A stretch of DNA of 64,000 nucleotides from Candidatus Phycosocius spiralis (GCF_030158815.1 NZ_BPFZ01000013.1:1-64000), one strand, 5' to 3'; numbered from the stretch's first letter, positions 34,623 to 44,976 are shown. A program made the numbers and translations. Notes: generated from the sequence alone by a model not told the origin.

Positions 34623-35851
34623 TGGCCGAAGCTTCCCAATTGCCGATCATCATCATTGGCGCTGGCCCCAGCGGCCTATTTGCCTCGGATTTCCTCGCTT
34701 CCAAGGGGCATAGGGTCGTTGTTTTTGAGGCGATGACTTCTGTTGGACGCAAGTTCTTAATGGCAGGACGCGGCGGCTTGAACCTAACCCATAGTGAAGA
34801 GCTTGGGGTTTTTAAAACCCGTTATGGAGCCGCCAGCACATGGACCGGCCAGTGGCTCGATCAGTTTACACCAGCAGATCTGCAAGCATGGGCAAACGGC
34901 CTCGATCAAGAGCTTTTTGTTGGCTCAAGTGGGCGAATTTTTCCTAAAGCGTTTAAAGCCTCGCCTTTATTGCGCGCGTGGTTGCGCCGATTAGAAACCC
35001 TAGAGGTCAAAATAATAACCGGCGCGCGCTGGATTGGATTTTCAAAAGCAGGCGAAGTTCAAATTCGCGATCGGGATGGCAACGTCACGAGCCATGCGTC
35101 ACGTGCGACCTTGTTGGCCTTGGGTGGCGCGTCCTGGCCGAAACTCGGATCGGATGGGGTTTGGACGACGATCCTCGCACCAATGGGCGTTGAGATTACC
35201 CCACTTCAGGCCAGCAATTGCGGTATTCATCTGGGTTGGAACGCATATGTTTCAGGCCAATTTGGCGGGGCAATACTCAAAAATGTGGCAATAAGCTGTG
35301 GGCATACCAAGGCCAGAGGCGATGTGGTGATCACGCAAATGGGGCTAGAGGGCGGCCCAATTTATGCATTGTCTGGGTGGCTCCGCGAAGTGCTGGCAGC
35401 TGGGCCTTGTAGCATCGAGATTGATTTACGCCCCGATCAATCGCCTGAAGCCTTGGCCACTAAATTGGTGAGGGCAAAAGCGGGCCAATCCTTGTCTACC
35501 GCTTTAAAAAGTCACTTACGCATGACCAGCCCCGCTATCGCCCTAATGCGCGAAGCCACCCAAAACAAACTACCCAATTCAGCTATGGGTTTAGCGCGCT
35601 TAATCAAAACCTTGCCCTTGAAGGTTACCGGCTTGGCAGGTTTAGAGCGAGCGATTTCGACCGCTGGGGGCGTCGCCCAGGCCAGTGTCGATCACCACCT
35701 TATGCTGAAGAAAGTGCCGGGGGTTTTTGTGGCAGGCGAAATGCTCGACTGGGATGCCCCAACGGGCGGGTATCTTTTGCAAGCGTGCTTTTCGAGTGCT
35801 GCTTTGGCCGCCAAGGGCATTGACGACTGGATCGTAAAAAGTGCTTCTTAG
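34622..35851 (+). CDS. NAD(P)/FAD-dependent oxidoreductase (HI0933/TIGR03862-like flavoprotein)
   Basis: 409 residues. The N-terminal FAD-binding motif I-I-G-A-G-P-S-G-L-F-A-S is followed by the family hallmark G-R-K-F-L-M-A-G-R-G-G-L-N-L-T-H-S. The C-terminal part has S-T-A-G-G-V and G-E-M-L-D-W-D-A-P-T-G-G-Y-L-L-Q, the second FAD contact. This matches the BaiN/HI0933-type flavoproteins; the physiological reaction is not established. The ATG overlaps the stop of the dead monooxygenase (TGATG), so translation was probably coupled to that gene. Confidence 0.9.
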   Translation: MAEASQLPIIIIGAGPSGLFASDFLASKGHRVVVFEAMTSVGRKFLMAGRGGLNLTHSEELGVFKTRYGAASTWTGQWLDQFTPADLQAWANGLDQELFVGSSGRIFPKAFKASPLLRAWLRRLETLEVKIITGARWIGFSKAGEVQIRDRDGNVTSHASRATLLALGGASWPKLGSDGVWTTILAPMGVEITPLQASNCGIHLGWNAYVSGQFGGAILKNVAISCGHTKARGDVVITQMGLEGGPIYALSGWLREVLAAGPCSIEIDLRPDQSPEALATKLVRAKAGQSLSTALKSHLRMTSPAIALMREATQNKLPNSAMGLARLIKTLPLKVTGLAGLERAISTAGGVAQASVDHHLMLKKVPGVFVAGEMLDWDAPTGGYLLQACFSSAALAAKGIDDWIVKSAS

Positions 35852-35883
35852 GGCCGCACGATCCATCACAAGGTAGGCCGACA

Positions 35884-36285
35884 ATGCAATATTGGTTGCT
35901 TAAAAGCGAGCCCGATCAGTTTTCCTTTGATCAACAAGTCAAATGCGGGCCTAAAGGCGAAGCTTGGACCGGTGTTCGTAACCACCAAGCCAAAAACTAT
36001 CTCAAAGCAATGGCAAAGGGCGATTTGGCCTTGTTTTACCACACAGGCGATGAGCGCCAGATTGTGGGCGTCGTTGAAATCATCAAGCCCGCCTACCCTG
36101 ACCCCACCGATCCAACTTGGGTGGCGGTCGATGTTGCTGCGGTGAAGACTTTGAACAAGCCCATCGGGCTTGGGGCCATCAAAGCAGACCCAAGATTGGC
36201 CGATCTTGCCTTGGTTAAGGCACCACGCCTATCGGTTCAGCCCGTCAGTGCAGATCACTGGGAAATCCTGATGGCTTACAGGTGA
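35884..36285 (+). CDS. EVE domain-containing protein
   Basis: 133 residues forming one EVE domain, a PUA-like fold that binds modified bases. Visible landmarks: Y-W-L-L-K-S-E-P at the N-terminus, W-x-G-V-R-N-H-Q-A-K-N-Y-L (ligand pocket), G-D-L-A-L-F-Y-H-T and a C-terminal S-x-x-H-W. Stand-alone EVE proteins are common in proteobacteria and are thought to recognise modified DNA or RNA bases. No restriction genes are adjacent. It overlaps the convergent GtrA gene by 10 bp. Confidence 0.94.
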   Translation: MQYWLLKSEPDQFSFDQQVKCGPKGEAWTGVRNHQAKNYLKAMAKGDLALFYHTGDERQIVGVVEIIKPAYPDPTDPTWVAVDVAAVKTLNKPIGLGAIKADPRLADLALVKAPRLSVQPVSADHWEILMAYR

Positions 36286-36644
36286 GGTTTGGCCGCCTTA
36301 AATATCCGACCATAGCTAAGAAAATTCAGGACCGCCGCAAGGCCCGTTCCGGCCATCATAGCCAGTAAAACCGGGGCGTGGAGCCAAAGTGCACCCACAA
36401 ATACGCCATAATTAACCCCCAGCGCCAATAGACTGGCGACCACATAGGCCAAAAATTCACGCCAAGAAGGCGGGCCAGCGGCCACAAATGTTGCCATCCG
36501 ATTGAGGAGATAGGTGAAACCTAATACAGCACACAAAGAAACAACCCGACAGACATACACATTGAAGCCAAGATGAAGCAGTCCAAAGACCAGAGCGGCG
36601 TCTAAACCAAAGCCCAGCCCGCCCACGATTATGAATCGCATCAT
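36276..36644 (-). CDS. GtrA-like membrane protein
   Basis: About 122 residues from the ATG pair at 36644/36641, which has AAGGGAAAA upstream; this equals typical GtrA length. An upstream in-frame start at 36734 would add 30 residues. Four membrane helices, with F-I-I-V-G-G-L-G-F-G-L-D-A in helix 1 and N-R-M-A-T-F between helices 2 and 3, are the family pattern. GtrA proteins are proposed flippases of polyprenyl-phosphate-linked sugars. The divergent neighbour is a GT-C-like membrane protein, which supports a shared lipid-linked sugar role. Confidence 0.88.
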   Translation of the reverse strand: MMRFIIVGGLGFGLDAALVFGLLHLGFNVYVCRVVSLCAVLGFTYLLNRMATFVAAGPPSWREFLAYVVASLLALGVNYGVFVGALWLHAPVLLAMMAGTGLAAVLNFLSYGRIFKAAKPHL

Positions 36645-36777
36645 TTTTCCCTTCAACAGATGTGGTAACGGATTTTGAAAAGACTTCACCTTGCATAATC
36701 CCTTCCACTGCGATGGCTTTAAATGTCCCTGCACGCCATTGCATGAAATTTATCCAAATCCTTGGTAATCAAATTCG

Positions 36778-38562
36778 ATGTCCGCGAACAGCCCAGCCAA
36801 TCCAAAGTATCCTACCCTAAATCCAATGAGGGTTGAGCTTTTGCTGCGTCTTATTTTGGTTGGTGGCTTTGCCTTAGCGGCTTTTCATTTTTTGCCACCC
36901 TATTGGGCCAAGGTTTCGGTTTGGAACCTCGTAGATAATGATGATGCGATGCGCATCCTCCAAGTGCGTGACTGGCTGGCGGGGCAGGCTTGGTTTGACG
37001 TGTCCCAACATCGCTTAACAGCCCATCCGGTCAGTAATATCCATTGGTCCCGTATTGCCGATTTGCCCCTTGCCGCTACCATGGTGGTAGCCCAAGCGTT
37101 CGTCGGTCCCACCCTCGGCGAGAAGATAGCGGTCTTTTTGACGCCCGTTTGGCTGGGTGTGGTTTATCTGATCATCGCGACGCGCGCAGCCATGGCCCTT
37201 GGTGGGCAAAAGGCGCTGATCCCTGCGATACTTTTGATCAGCTGTGGCTCCGCAGCCATCTTCTATTTTCAACCCGGGCGGGTCGATCATCATGGCCTCC
37301 AGCTGATCTTTGTCGCAACCGCACTTTGGAGTCTGTTCGCGGGTAGCCATCGCATGGCCGCTTTATGCGGCATAGCAATCGCGCTTGGCATTGCAGTTGG
37401 GCTTGAAGCCCTGCCGCTGCAATTGGTACTGATTGCATGGGTGACCGTACGGTGGGGACTGCGTGGGCAGGATGTGGCGAAAGAGACGCGCTGGTTTGGC
37501 TTAGGCCTTGCTATCACTTTGGCGATTGCTTTCGTGGCGACAGTTCCCGTGACCGCGTGGTCGGCCCCCATCAATGACGCGATAGGCCGCGGGCACGTCG
37601 TCCTTGGTTTTGTCGGAGGTAGCCTGCTGGCGCTTGTGACCCTTTTGCCAAGGTCTGGCTTGACGAAGCGGTGGGTGTTGCTAGCGCTCATTGGTGGAAT
37701 CGTCGGTGGCGGGCTTTACTTTTTTCCTGAGCTGATTGTGCCGCCTTATGCGCAGATTGACCCTTTATTGACGAGGCTTTGGCTCCATAATGTGGCCGAA
37801 ACGGCACCCTTGATCCGCGCCAAACATAGTATCAGCTTTGCATTTGCGCTCTTCCCATGCTTGGCCTCTCTCGCAAGTATTGCAGCGCTTATCTGGGCAA
37901 AAGGGTTAGAGCGGGATCGGTGGGTCTTGGCCGCCTTGACCCTCTTTGTTGCAACCGCCTTAGCCTTGTTTTGGCAGAGCCGAACCGCAGGGCTCGCGAT
38001 GACGGCGTCGGGCATCATGTCGGCCGCTTTGATTGGCAAACTCATCAGCCACGCCAAACTCAAACAGGCCTTACTGGTTGCATTGGTGCTCAACCCAATT
38101 ATCCCGGGCTTTGTTGGTGCTAAGATTGGTGAACTTTACGAGCCAAAGAGTACGCGGGTTAAAACCGGCGGGGGTGCGGGCTGTTATACGCAGCGCGCCT
38201 TTATGGCCCTTAGCAATGCGAAGCCTGGGCTGGTTCTAGCCCCGATTGATATGGGCGCGCGTTTGTTGCTGACCACCAATCATAGGGTTCTCGCGGCCCC
38301 TTACCACCGCAATAATGTTGGTAATCTAGCCGCCTATCGCCTCTTTATGGCCAAGCCCGTAGCGGCAGGGCGACAAGTGCGCGCCATGGGAATTGATTAT
38401 GTTGCGATTTGTGCGCGTTCAGCAGAGAATAACATTTTATCGCGCGAAGCACCCGATGGCCTGATGGCCGCCCTTAGATCTGGCAAGCCACCAGCCTGGT
38501 TAGAGCCCATTCCCCAGACTAAAGGGTCTGACGTACAAGCTTTTATCGTCAAAGGCAGCTAA
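36778..38562 (+). CDS. Polytopic membrane protein, GT-C/STT3-like glycosyltransferase candidate
   Basis: 594 residues with a dozen or so hydrophobic helices. The first large loop has D-N-D-D-A-M-R-I-L-Q-V-R-D-W-L and, further on, N-I-H-W-S-R-I-A-D-L-P; a second loop has P-G-R-V-D-H-H-G-L-Q. Acidic D-D in the first external loop plus an H-W-S-R and D-H-H pattern are seen in GT-C enzymes that use polyprenyl-phosphate sugars (STT3/PglB relatives). The C-terminus is a soluble domain of about 130 residues with G-G-G-A-G-C-Y-T. The exact acceptor and sugar are unknown. It is divergent from gtrA. Confidence 0.65.
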   Translation: MSANSPANPKYPTLNPMRVELLLRLILVGGFALAAFHFLPPYWAKVSVWNLVDNDDAMRILQVRDWLAGQAWFDVSQHRLTAHPVSNIHWSRIADLPLAATMVVAQAFVGPTLGEKIAVFLTPVWLGVVYLIIATRAAMALGGQKALIPAILLISCGSAAIFYFQPGRVDHHGLQLIFVATALWSLFAGSHRMAALCGIAIALGIAVGLEALPLQLVLIAWVTVRWGLRGQDVAKETRWFGLGLAITLAIAFVATVPVTAWSAPINDAIGRGHVVLGFVGGSLLALVTLLPRSGLTKRWVLLALIGGIVGGGLYFFPELIVPPYAQIDPLLTRLWLHNVAETAPLIRAKHSISFAFALFPCLASLASIAALIWAKGLERDRWVLAALTLFVATALALFWQSRTAGLAMTASGIMSAALIGKLISHAKLKQALLVALVLNPIIPGFVGAKIGELYEPKSTRVKTGGGAGCYTQRAFMALSNAKPGLVLAPIDMGARLLLTTNHRVLAAPYHRNNVGNLAAYRLFMAKPVAAGRQVRAMGIDYVAICARSAENNILSREAPDGLMAALRSGKPPAWLEPIPQTKGSDVQAFIVKGS

Positions 38563-38626
38563 ACTACCCTATGGCTGAGTGACTTGGTGACCGCGCTCCC
38601 ATAATTTTGAACCCTTGGAGGGGTAA

Positions 38627-39628
38627 GTGTCGAAACGATTGAAAGGACCAGCCCGTCATACCGCGCCCGGTGTTGGTGCCGCTTGGATTGAGAACAAAGC
38701 TGTCTTTGTATTTGGCGATGGCCTGATCAGATTGGGTGAGAAAGAGGTTTATCCCCACCAAGGCGGTATTCTGGCCATGACGGGTGACCCGCTACGCAAT
38801 GCAATCCTAACCAGCGGCGACGATGGTAAGGTGATACGGGTCGATGGCGAGGGCGATACACAGGTGATTTTTGACGCGCCGCGAATATGGCTTGATGCGA
38901 TCGAGCTTCATCCAGAAACAGGTAGAATTGCCGTTGCTGTTGGCAAGCAAGTTGCCTTGATTGAGCTTGGTGGAGAGGTGGCGACCCTGACACCACCTAA
39001 AGGTCCAACCGCTTTTGCGTTCAATGAAGAAGGAACCGAGCTTGCGGTTGCCCACAGTGGCGGCATCAGCCTGTTTGATACGAGAGCCAAGGAGTTGGTA
39101 CAGGAAATTCCATGTGGCGGCGGACCAATTTCAGTGGCCTATAGCGTCCAAAATGCATTTTTGTTCGTGGGGCTGTCAGAACCCGCACTCGCCGGATGGC
39201 GGTTGCGAGACGGCAAAGCCTTTAAAATGGGAGGTTATCCTGCCAAACCGCGTCAGCTATATGTGCTAGAAGATGGCGGCATAGTGCTAACTTCCGGCGG
39301 CCCCGCCCTTTTAGCGTGGCCCATTTTGGGCGATCGTGGTCCTATGGGACAACAAGCCGGCGTTTACCGGCCAAGATTGGGACTGGTCACAGCGGTGGTA
39401 GGCATTGGCCATCAAGCCCTTGTCGGGTGGTCGGATGGGGGCGTGGATCAAGTGGATTTGTTTTCTGGCCAGTTTAAGCATCTTTGTGGCACCAGACCTC
39501 GTCGGGAATTGGTCGATGATCCAAGGAAACTGCGGCGCGGGGTGATTTCGCTCGCGCTCCATCCATCTGGCAAGCAATTTGGCTGGGTCACCGAGGATGG
39601 TGCCCATGGGCACCTATGGCTTACTTAG
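38627..39628 (+). CDS. WD40-like beta-propeller protein
   Basis: 333 residues, GTG start with GGAGG 6 nt upstream. Sequence is strand-rich and repetitive: H-Q-G-G-I-L-A-M, T-S-G-D-D-G-K-V, A-F-N-E-E-G-T-E-L-A-V-A-H-S-G-G-I-S-L-F-D-T and V-I-S-L-A-L-H-P-S-G-K-Q-F-G. About six or seven blades can be counted. No signal peptide and no membrane helix, so a cytoplasmic scaffold is likely. The partner is unknown. It is separated by 64 bp from the membrane-protein gene and could be co-transcribed with it. Confidence 0.8.
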   Translation: MSKRLKGPARHTAPGVGAAWIENKAVFVFGDGLIRLGEKEVYPHQGGILAMTGDPLRNAILTSGDDGKVIRVDGEGDTQVIFDAPRIWLDAIELHPETGRIAVAVGKQVALIELGGEVATLTPPKGPTAFAFNEEGTELAVAHSGGISLFDTRAKELVQEIPCGGGPISVAYSVQNAFLFVGLSEPALAGWRLRDGKAFKMGGYPAKPRQLYVLEDGGIVLTSGGPALLAWPILGDRGPMGQQAGVYRPRLGLVTAVVGIGHQALVGWSDGGVDQVDLFSGQFKHLCGTRPRRELVDDPRKLRRGVISLALHPSGKQFGWVTEDGAHGHLWLT

Positions 39629-39829
39629 CTATAGGTCAAACTGCATGAGGTTTGTTTCCTGGAGAAAACACATTGTATATATGCCATAAGTTCTTGCACT
39701 GGCCTATAAGCTGTTCGACTTATTGCCCAAAGGGAAGGCGCACCTTGGGCCTTTAAGGTAATTGTTTGCACACTTCGGGGCGCCATAGGCCCAAACCGAT
39801 AAAGACACCACACTTTTGGGTCATGGATA

Positions 39830-39846
39830 AGCGCTGATATGGCGCT
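39830..39846. promoter_or_regulatory. LacI-type-like palindromes before zwf
   Basis: The segment contains AAGCGCTG and GGCGCT in inverted arrangement (arms AGCGC/GCGCT), and another AGCGCT lies directly before the zwf start. Central CG palindromes are typical of LacI-family operators, and sugar operons in alphaproteobacteria are often controlled by such repressors. No repressor gene is adjacent. The rest of 39629-39896 shows no ORF. Confidence 0.25.
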
Positions 39847-39896
39847 GTATTTTCTGCCAAACACGACTATTCTTCTTATTCTGTTGGAGCGCTTAG

Positions 39897-41363
39897 ATGG
39901 CTGAATTCGTCCCCGTACCGAGTTTTGATCTGGTTGTTTTTGGGGCATCGGGCGATCTTGCGATGCGCAAACTATTCCCATCGCTGTTTCACCGTTTTAA
40001 GGATGGCCAAATCCCAAGAGACAGTCGGATCGTAGGCGTTGCGCGTCAGGGCTTTACACGCGATGCATTTCGTGCCTCTGTCAGTGAGGGCTTTGCGACC
40101 TTAGCCAAGGGTGATCCAACCGATCCTACTTATCAGGCTTTTTTAGGTTTGATTGATTATGTAGCACTTGATGCAACCAAAGCGGATGACGCTTGGCCTC
40201 TATTGGTGCAAGCCTTAGCGGGCGGCGAAGATAAGGTTCGGGTGTTTTATCTATCAACGCCACCATCGGTTTTTGGTGGGATTTGTGCCCGTCTACGCGA
40301 AGCGGGTTTGGTTTCAGCGGCGTCACGGGTTGTCCTTGAAAAGCCATTGGGCCGCGATCTTGCTTCCGCGAAAGCCATTAATGATGCGGTGGCGGATGTG
40401 TTCTCAGAGGATCGTGTCTATCGAATTGATCATTATCTGGGTAAAGAGACAGTTCAAAATCTATTGGTGTTACGCTTTGCTAATGCTTTGTTCGAGCCGG
40501 TTTGGTCGCGGGCATCGATCGATCACGTCCAAATCACGGTCGCTGAAACGATTGGGGTCGGCAGCCGTGGCGATTATTATGACAAATCAGGCGCGATGCG
40601 CGATATGGTGCAAAACCACTTGCTGCAACTCTTATGTCTGGTCGCCATGGAGCCACCCAATTCCGTGGATGCCGATGCGATACGGACAGAGAAAATCAAA
40701 GTACTTCAAGCGCTTGTGCCGATCGGCCCTAAAGATATTGAAAGCCATACTGTGCGGGGTCAGTATAAAGCAGGCTTAGTGGATGGTGAAGCAGTTAAAG
40801 CCTATTTTGATGATTTAGGGCCTGGGCGCACCAGTTCAACGGAAACCTATGTGGCGCTTAAGGTTGAGATTGCCAATTGGCGTTGGGCTGGGGTGCCGTT
40901 TTATTTGCGCACCGGTAAGCGTTTGCCTTCCAGGCGCTCAGAGATTGTGGTGACATTCCGCCCGCCGCCCCACAGCCTGTTTGGCAAGGATGCCTCACCC
41001 AACCAATTGGTAATGCGTCTTCAACCTGATGAAGGCATGGAGATGTGGTTGCAAATCAAGGAACCGGGCCCGGGTGGGTTGCGTGTCAAATCTGTGCCGC
41101 TTGATCTTTCCTATGACACGGCATTCACTTTGCGTTATCCTGATGCCTATGAGCGCCTGTTGATGGATGTGGTGCGCGGCAATCTTTCGCTCTTTATGCG
41201 CAAAGATGAAGTGGAATCGGCTTGGGCTTGGGTAGATCAAGTGATTGGCGCTTGGGAAGCGTCAGATGCCAGTCCACACCACTATGCATCTGGAAGTGAC
41301 GGGCCGTTACAAGCAGCTTTGCTTTTGGACCGCGATGGTCGTCATTGGCGCAGCCTTGTGTGA
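39897..41363 (+). CDS. zwf: Glucose-6-phosphate 1-dehydrogenase
   Basis: 488 residues, normal length. NADP-binding motif F-G-A-S-G-D-L-A near residue 15, the active-site signature R-I-D-H-Y-L-G-K-E-T-V-Q-N with the catalytic His/Lys region, and P-F-Y-L-R-T-G-K-R-L. It oxidises glucose 6-phosphate to 6-phosphogluconolactone, entry to the Entner-Doudoroff and pentose-phosphate routes. First gene of the catabolic operon; its stop overlaps an alternative pgl start (GTGTGA). Confidence 0.98.
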   Translation: MAEFVPVPSFDLVVFGASGDLAMRKLFPSLFHRFKDGQIPRDSRIVGVARQGFTRDAFRASVSEGFATLAKGDPTDPTYQAFLGLIDYVALDATKADDAWPLLVQALAGGEDKVRVFYLSTPPSVFGGICARLREAGLVSAASRVVLEKPLGRDLASAKAINDAVADVFSEDRVYRIDHYLGKETVQNLLVLRFANALFEPVWSRASIDHVQITVAETIGVGSRGDYYDKSGAMRDMVQNHLLQLLCLVAMEPPNSVDADAIRTEKIKVLQALVPIGPKDIESHTVRGQYKAGLVDGEAVKAYFDDLGPGRTSSTETYVALKVEIANWRWAGVPFYLRTGKRLPSRRSEIVVTFRPPPHSLFGKDASPNQLVMRLQPDEGMEMWLQIKEPGPGGLRVKSVPLDLSYDTAFTLRYPDAYERLLMDVVRGNLSLFMRKDEVESAWAWVDQVIGAWEASDASPHHYASGSDGPLQAALLLDRDGRHWRSLV

Positions 41364-41368
41364 CAGAC

Positions 41369-42076
41369 ATGGCCTTGCCCTTCCCGCTGTTTGCTTTTGA
41401 AAGCCGCCAAGAAGCCAATGAAGCGCTGGCGGATGCCTTGGCGGCAAGTGTTATGCTATCCCATGAGCAAGGTAGGCGGGCACGGATCGCTTTATCGGGG
41501 GGATCAAGCCCTGAGCCTGCCTATCGACTTTTTGCGGGCATGGATTTGGATTGGTCACATGTCGATATTGCCTTAGTCGATGACCGGTGGGTTGAGTTGA
41601 GTGATCCTGGCTCCAATCAAGCTATGCTTTTACGCGCTTTTGAGGCAGCTACAGGGGTTACGATTTTTGGTATGAAGCGGGCAACGAAGACGGCACGAGA
41701 ATCTGAAGGTATGCTAGATCCACCCTATGCGTCGCTACGTCCGTTTGATGCTGTAGTTTTAGGTATGGGACCTGATGGGCATAGTGCATCGTGGTTTCCT
41801 AAATCGCCAGATTTACAAAGGTGCCTTGATCCAAAAGCCCAAGCGACTGTTTTAGGGGTAGATGCAAGCCCCGCCCCCATTGCCGCCCCTTATTTTGACC
41901 GCATGACCATAACGCTACCGGTTGTTGCCGAAGCGCACCTGGTTATGTTGCTAATCTTTGGGGCCGAAAAAAAGCAAATTCTAACCCGTGCCCTGCATGC
42001 GCCGATTGCTATCGCGCCCATTCGCGCAGCAATTGAAGCGGGTGGAAACCATTTTGTGGCCCTTTGGGCGAACTGA
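41369..42076 (+). CDS. pgl: 6-phosphogluconolactonase
   Basis: 235 residues from ATG 41369; GTG 41360, overlapping the zwf stop, is an equally possible start. DevB/SOL family: A-L-S-G-G-S-S-P near the N-terminus, L-V-D-D-R-W-V (D-E-R-W variant) and the V-L-G-M-G-P-D-G-H-S-A-S-W-F-P motif. It hydrolyses the lactone to 6-phosphogluconate. Located between zwf and edd, exactly in pathway order. Confidence 0.96.
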   Translation: MALPFPLFAFESRQEANEALADALAASVMLSHEQGRRARIALSGGSSPEPAYRLFAGMDLDWSHVDIALVDDRWVELSDPGSNQAMLLRAFEAATGVTIFGMKRATKTARESEGMLDPPYASLRPFDAVVLGMGPDGHSASWFPKSPDLQRCLDPKAQATVLGVDASPAPIAAPYFDRMTITLPVVAEAHLVMLLIFGAEKKQILTRALHAPIAIAPIRAAIEAGGNHFVALWAN

Positions 42077-42091
42077 TTGAAAGAAATAACG

Positions 42092-43987
42092 ATGTCTGCG
42101 CCGCTTCATCCCACCATCGCCCAGGTTACCGCCCGTATCCAAGCGCGTTCGAAAGCCCGAAGACAGCGTTATTTGGACCTGATTGAAACCCGCCGATCAG
42201 GCGACCCAGCGCGGGCCCGTTTGGCTGCTGCCAATCAGGCGCATGGCTTTGCGGCTTGTCCGTTACAAGACAAGGAAATGCTCAAATCAGGCCGATGGGC
42301 CAATATTGGCATTGTGACCGCCTATAATGATATGCTCTCCGCGCATCAGCCTTTAGCTACCTATCCTGAAATCATCAAAAAGGCCGCTAGAAAGTTTGGC
42401 GCCACCGCCCAAGTTGCCGGTGGGGTGCCAGCCATGTGCGACGGCATTACCCAAGGCTTTGAAGGCATGGAATTGTCGCTGTTTTCGCGCGACACCATTG
42501 CGATGAGCACGGCGATTGCCTTGTCGCATGATACGTTTGATGCGGTCATTTATCTGGGTGTGTGCGATAAGATTGTTCCAGGCCTCTTGATCGGCGCCTT
42601 GCGTCACGGTTGGCTCCCATCGATTTTCTGCCCAGCAGGACCTATGCCGTCTGGCTTACCAAACCCAGAAAAAGCCCGTATTCGCCAGTTATTTGCCGAA
42701 GGCAAAGTCGGGCGCGATGCTTTGTTGGAGGCCGAATCCCAAAGCTATCATAGCCCGGGCACTTGTACGTTTTACGGCACCGCCAATTCAAACCAGATGC
42801 TGATGGAGATTATGGGCCTGCATGTGCCGGGCTCAGCCTTCATCAACCCCAATACGCCTTTGCGCACGGCCTTGGTGGAAAATAGTGCGCTTCGCGCCAG
42901 TCAGATCACGCAACTCACAGATCACTACACACCCATTGGGCATGTCGTGGATGCGCGCAGCATAGTCAATGCCATTGTTGGCCTGTGCGCAACCGGGGGA
43001 TCGACCAATCAAATGATCCATATTCCAGCCATCGCGCGGGCGGCCGGCCTGATTGTGGATTGGGACGATTTCAATGATATTTCTTCCGTGACCCCCCTTC
43101 TTTGTAAGGTTTATCCCAATGGGGTTGCCGACGTGAATCATTTCCATGCTGCCGGTGGCATGGGCTATCTGATCCGTGTCCTGTTGGACGCGGGGCTTGT
43201 GCATGGCGATGTCATCACGATTGCTGGGAAAGGCGGTCTAACAGCCTATACCCAAGAGCCGTATTTATCCGACGCTGGTCTAAAATGGCGTGACGCCCCA
43301 ACCACTACCGGAGATGATGCCGTGATAGCGTCAATCGAAAAGCCATTTTCATCCGATGGTGGATTACGGGTACTCAAAGGCAATTTGGGTCGGGCTTGTG
43401 TCAAAGTCTCAGCTGTAAAACCAGAGCACCGCGTAGTAGAAGCCCCAGCACGGGTGTTTAAGGACCAAGCCAGCCTCCACAAAGCCTTTAATGCGGGGGA
43501 ATTGGACCGCGATGTCGTGGTGGTTGTGCGTGGGCAAGGACCACGCGCTACCGGCATGCCAGAACTACATAAGCTAACCCCACCTTTGGGAGTGATCCTG
43601 GATCGAGGGTTTAAAGTCGCCTTGGTTACAGATGGGCGGATGTCTGGGGCCTCAGGCAAGGTATTGGCCGCTATTCATGTCAGCCCTGAAGCCAAAGCAG
43701 GTGGCTTAATTGGAAAAATTCAAAACGGTGACCTTATTCGGGTCGATGCAGAGCATGGGATCTTGGATGCGCTTGTGCCTGAAGCTATCTGGCAAAAGCG
43801 CCCCTTGGATACCACTGTTGTTTCTGGCGTCAACCGCGGCTTTGGCCGGGAGCTATTTTCTGTATTTCGTGATGGAGTGAGCCATGCCGAAGCAGGGGCT
43901 TTGCCCTTTGGCGATATGGATCCTGATGATCCTCCACATGAACCGGTTCAAGATCAAAGCGCGCAAGCCGCTGAGGCTGACGCATGA
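42092..43987 (+). CDS. edd: 6-phosphogluconate dehydratase
   Basis: About 631 residues, IlvD/Edd family Fe-S dehydratase. Conserved segments: [36 protein letters not shown] and [14 protein letters not shown], which include cluster cysteines. It dehydrates 6-phosphogluconate to KDPG, the first committed Entner-Doudoroff step. ATG 42092 is preferred over TTG 42077. It ends ATGA with glk. Confidence 0.97.
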   Translation: MSAPLHPTIAQVTARIQARSKARRQRYLDLIETRRSGDPARARLAAANQAHGFAACPLQDKEMLKSGRWANIGIVTAYNDMLSAHQPLATYPEIIKKAARKFGATAQVAGGVPAMCDGITQGFEGMELSLFSRDTIAMSTAIALSHDTFDAVIYLGVCDKIVPGLLIGALRHGWLPSIFCPAGPMPSGLPNPEKARIRQLFAEGKVGRDALLEAESQSYHSPGTCTFYGTANSNQMLMEIMGLHVPGSAFINPNTPLRTALVENSALRASQITQLTDHYTPIGHVVDARSIVNAIVGLCATGGSTNQMIHIPAIARAAGLIVDWDDFNDISSVTPLLCKVYPNGVADVNHFHAAGGMGYLIRVLLDAGLVHGDVITIAGKGGLTAYTQEPYLSDAGLKWRDAPTTTGDDAVIASIEKPFSSDGGLRVLKGNLGRACVKVSAVKPEHRVVEAPARVFKDQASLHKAFNAGELDRDVVVVVRGQGPRATGMPELHKLTPPLGVILDRGFKVALVTDGRMSGASGKVLAAIHVSPEAKAGGLIGKIQNGDLIRVDAEHGILDALVPEAIWQKRPLDTTVVSGVNRGFGRELFSVFRDGVSHAEAGALPFGDMDPDDPPHEPVQDQSAQAAEADA

Positions 43988-44976
43988 GTCATAGAGATAT
44001 TCTTGTAGGCGATGTAGGCGGCACCAATGCGCGCTTAGCGATTGCACGCCTTAAAGGGTACAATCAGGTGGAGCTTTTGGAGGTCGCGCGCCTACCGGTT
44101 TTATCCTTTCCCACCTTTAATCATGCGATTGAGGCCTGGAAGAATGAAGGGCGCACATTACCCGCTGCAGCCGTTTTTGCCTTAGCAGGCCCAACAGGTG
44201 CCGATGAAGTGCATCTAACCAATTCAGATTGGGTTGTTTCTGCTTCAAGCACAAAGTCGCGCTTTGGCTTTGAAAGCGTGACCTTGGTGAATGATTTTGC
44301 CGCCCAGGCCCGCGCGGTAGCGATCAATGCGCCCGATGCCTTTGAGGTCTTGATCGAGGGTAACGCGCGGCCGGATGCACCTATGGTAGTTCTAGGACCA
44401 GGGACCGGCCTTGGTATGGCGCTTTTGGTGCCGAGCCATGATGATTGGCAGGTTTTGTCCACAGAAGGTGGCCACCAAGCCTATGCCCCAGTTTCCCCGC
44501 GCGAGCGTGAAATTCTAGCTGTTATCGCCCAAGAATTACCCTATGTAAGTTTTGAACACATCGTCTCGGGACCTGGACTGGATCACTTATACACAACCAT
44601 AGCGGCCTTAACTGGTCGTGCTGTTCGGATTTCTGGTGGGAATGAAATCGGGCCCTCTGCCATTGCAGGCGATGATCCAAGTGCCGTTGAGGCCGTTGAA
44701 ATTTTAATCCAATCTCTGGCGACATTTGCTGGCAATGCCATTCTTTCAACTGGCGCTTTAGGTGGATGTGTAATCGCGGGTGGCGTGACAGAAGCTTTAG
44801 CGCCATTTTTACGAACCAACGCTTTTAAAGACCGGTTTTTTAACAAAGGGGCCATGAGTTCTTATTTGAAGGGTGTACCGGTCTTTCGTGCCCGCAATCC
44901 TTTTGCCGCTTTGGAAGGTGCAGCCTTTTTTGCGCCTAAGTCGATAAACAAAACAAATGACAGGAATGGATCATGA
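43984..44976 (+). CDS. glk: Glucokinase (bacterial GlkA type)
   Basis: 330 residues. The ATP-binding start [10 protein letters not shown], the L-V-N-D-F-A-A-Q-A segment with the catalytic Asp, G-P-G-T-G-L-G-M-A and the family motif E-G-G-H-Q-A-Y-A-P identify E. coli-type glucokinase rather than ROK. It phosphorylates free cytoplasmic glucose, implying uptake by a non-PTS transporter. Starts by ATGA overlap with edd and ends by ATGA overlap with eda. Confidence 0.96.
   Translation: MSHRDILVGDVGGTNARLAIARLKGYNQVELLEVARLPVLSFPTFNHAIEAWKNEGRTLPAAAVFALAGPTGADEVHLTNSDWVVSASSTKSRFGFESVTLVNDFAAQARAVAINAPDAFEVLIEGNARPDAPMVVLGPGTGLGMALLVPSHDDWQVLSTEGGHQAYAPVSPREREILAVIAQELPYVSFEHIVSGPGLDHLYTTIAALTGRAVRISGGNEIGPSAIAGDDPSAVEAVEILIQSLATFAGNAILSTGALGGCVIAGGVTEALAPFLRTNAFKDRFFNKGAMSSYLKGVPVFRARNPFAALEGAAFFAPKSINKTNDRNGS

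Noticed and set aside
39718-39756. Terminator after the beta-propeller gene
   Set aside because: GCCCAAAGG/CCTTGGGC can pair with one bulge, but the following bases are not T-rich, so it was left unannotated.
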